Shown here: in pieces, positions 6,389 to 7,217 of the stretch
Position numbering within the stretch: position 1 is the first letter of the stretch
Layout: the number at the start of each line of letters is the position of its first letter
Source: Opitutaceae bacterium
GTDB lineage: Bacteria > Verrucomicrobiota > Verrucomicrobiia > Opitutales > Opitutaceae
Length of the DNA: 7,217 bases
Reading direction: 5' to 3'
Assembly: GCA_020847775.1 (NCBI GenBank)
Contig: JADLBI010000321.1
Coordinates: 1-7,217, forward strand
The notes under the pieces: generated by a model
The model's database searches: none
What the model was told of the DNA's origin: nothing
Seen by the model: only the letters and a program-made list of their open reading frames with translations
Translations under genes and position numbers: made by a program

Positions 6389-7138
6389 TTAGCAAATCAA
6401 CAGCAGGCGCGGCGGGCTGCCGGGCCCTTGGGCCGGGGCGCGATGAATGCAGGGCGGCACCGGGCTGCCGGGCCAATCCACCGCGATGCGCCACATGTTT
6501 CCGCAACCAAAAGACCAAGGCTGCGCGCCATGCAGTGTGGCATAGTGCAAGTCGTGGCCGTGCTCGCGCAAGAATTCCGCGAAGCCCGCGTCGTCGGCGC
6601 CACCATATTCGCGCAGGAGTGCGTCGCGCAGGACGGGATCATCTGATTGGCGGCGGGCCTGAGTGTTGGGTAACCCTTCCGAAGGCGCACCGTGGTAAGT
6701 GCAGAGCCAGGTGGCCGTCTCGAACGGCGCGCTGTCGGCGTGCCACGAATACACGTCGGTCGCATACACGATGGGTTTCTGGTCGTGTGGGTATGCGTAA
6801 ATGCAATTCAGTTCCGGCGCGAGGCCCTGATCGCGCAGCAGGCGAAGGTCGTTGAGCAGGCCCTCGCGGGCGCGTTGCCCAGCTTGGCTTAGTTTGAGCG
6901 AAAGCAATCGGGCTTCATCCAGTTGCGCGACGCCTTCGCCCGGGCCGAGCGTGGTGACGATCTCCGTGAAATCTCCCGGCAAGCCGCGCGGCCAGCACAA
7001 GGCGTTCTGACCGTGGGCGAATGGGGCGTCGCGCAGCTCGGCAAACCCCCTGACGGAGCGAACCTGTGAGGGCAGGGTAGATTGATCCGGTGTGATGAGC
7101 ACGGCCGTGAGCACGCCGGTCCGATCGATGCGTGTCAA
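6389..7138 (-). CDS. Uncharacterised protein recalling DUF1826, possible Fe(II)-dioxygenase-like residues
   Basis: This encodes 249 residues from a TTG at 7138-7136 to TAA at 6391-6389. The TTG is favoured because an AGGAC stretch lies about 8 bases upstream and because third-position GC falls beyond it. The frame does stay open to the window end, so a longer protein cannot be excluded, and GTG codons at 7114 and 7102 are alternatives. The middle and end show HxD in YSWHADSAPFETATW (His133, Asp135), then LCTYHGAPSEGL, then CIHRAP (His232) and PRLLLIC (Arg244). The order HxD, T-Y-x-G, HRxP, RLLL recalls DUF1826 proteins from memory and would also fit the metal-binding HxD...H and 2-oxoglutarate-binding Arg of a jelly-roll dioxygenase. 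It also has conserved-looking ALCWPRGLPGDF (46-57) and SFGCGNMWRIAVDWPGSPVPPC (209-230). I do not recognise a function. The gene is convergent with the peptidase and probably not part of its transcript. Confidence 0.7.
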   Translation of the reverse strand: MTRIDRTGVLTAVLITPDQSTLPSQVRSVRGFAELRDAPFAHGQNALCWPRGLPGDFTEIVTTLGPGEGVAQLDEARLLSLKLSQAGQRAREGLLNDLRLLRDQGLAPELNCIYAYPHDQKPIVYATDVYSWHADSAPFETATWLCTYHGAPSEGLPNTQARRQSDDPVLRDALLREYGGADDAGFAEFLREHGHDLHYATLHGAQPWSFGCGNMWRIAVDWPGSPVPPCIHRAPAQGPGSPPRLLLIC

Positions 7139-7217
7139 TGAAGCGCGTCCTGCGGACTTGAGTTGGATAGCAAACCGGGTTTTGTGGCCGTGATGCCTGA
7201 ATCCTATGATCGTCCGC

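Noticed and set aside
1..7217. tRNA, rRNA, CRISPR array, insertion sequence or attachment site
   Set aside because: No regularly spaced repeats, terminal inverted repeats, transposase or integrase motifs, or cloverleaf-like segments were found by eye on either strand.

Overview
The window is GC-rich, AT-poor in its spacers and densely coding. Five gene loci can be supported. The mix (a parallel beta-helix enzyme resembling the GH141 group, a heparinase II/III-type polysaccharide lyase, an Asp-box sialidase-like protein and an M28 peptidase, all with high third-position GC) suggests a polysaccharide-degrading bacterium. My best guess is a high-GC Verrucomicrobiota/Opitutales-type or Planctomycete-like genome. 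That assignment is inference from gene content, not from a marker gene.

Layout, left to right. (1) Positions 1-1506, minus strand: the first 502 residues of a right-handed parallel beta-helix protein whose C-terminus lies outside the window. (2) 1759-3693, minus: a complete heparinase II/III-family protein of 644 aa. (3) 3815-4885, minus: a sialidase/BNR-repeat protein interrupted by a single in-frame TAG at 4283-4285. (4) 4986-6284, plus: a complete M28-type zinc peptidase of 432 aa. (5) 6389-7138, minus: an unclassified protein that recalls DUF1826, with possible Fe(II)-dioxygenase-like residues. No stretch longer than 300 bases lacks a gene; the longest spacer is 1507-1758.

The three minus-strand genes lie in tandem (sialidase-like, then lyase, then beta-helix) with spacers of 121 and 252 bp. 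They may form one transcription unit or have separate promoters. The sialidase-like gene and the peptidase diverge from a shared 100-bp region containing two pairs of short direct repeats. The peptidase and the DUF1826-like gene converge across 104 bp.

None of the four genes whose starts can be placed well shows a recognisable Sec signal peptide. This suggests that the enzymes act on imported oligosaccharides or glycopeptides in the cytoplasm rather than on extracellular polymer. The substrate cannot be named from the sequence. No sulfatase, SusC/SusD pair, transporter or regulator is visible, so this is probably part of a larger catabolic locus. The clearest anomaly is the amber codon in the sialidase-like gene, which looks like a one-base GAG-to-TAG change in an otherwise intact gene.
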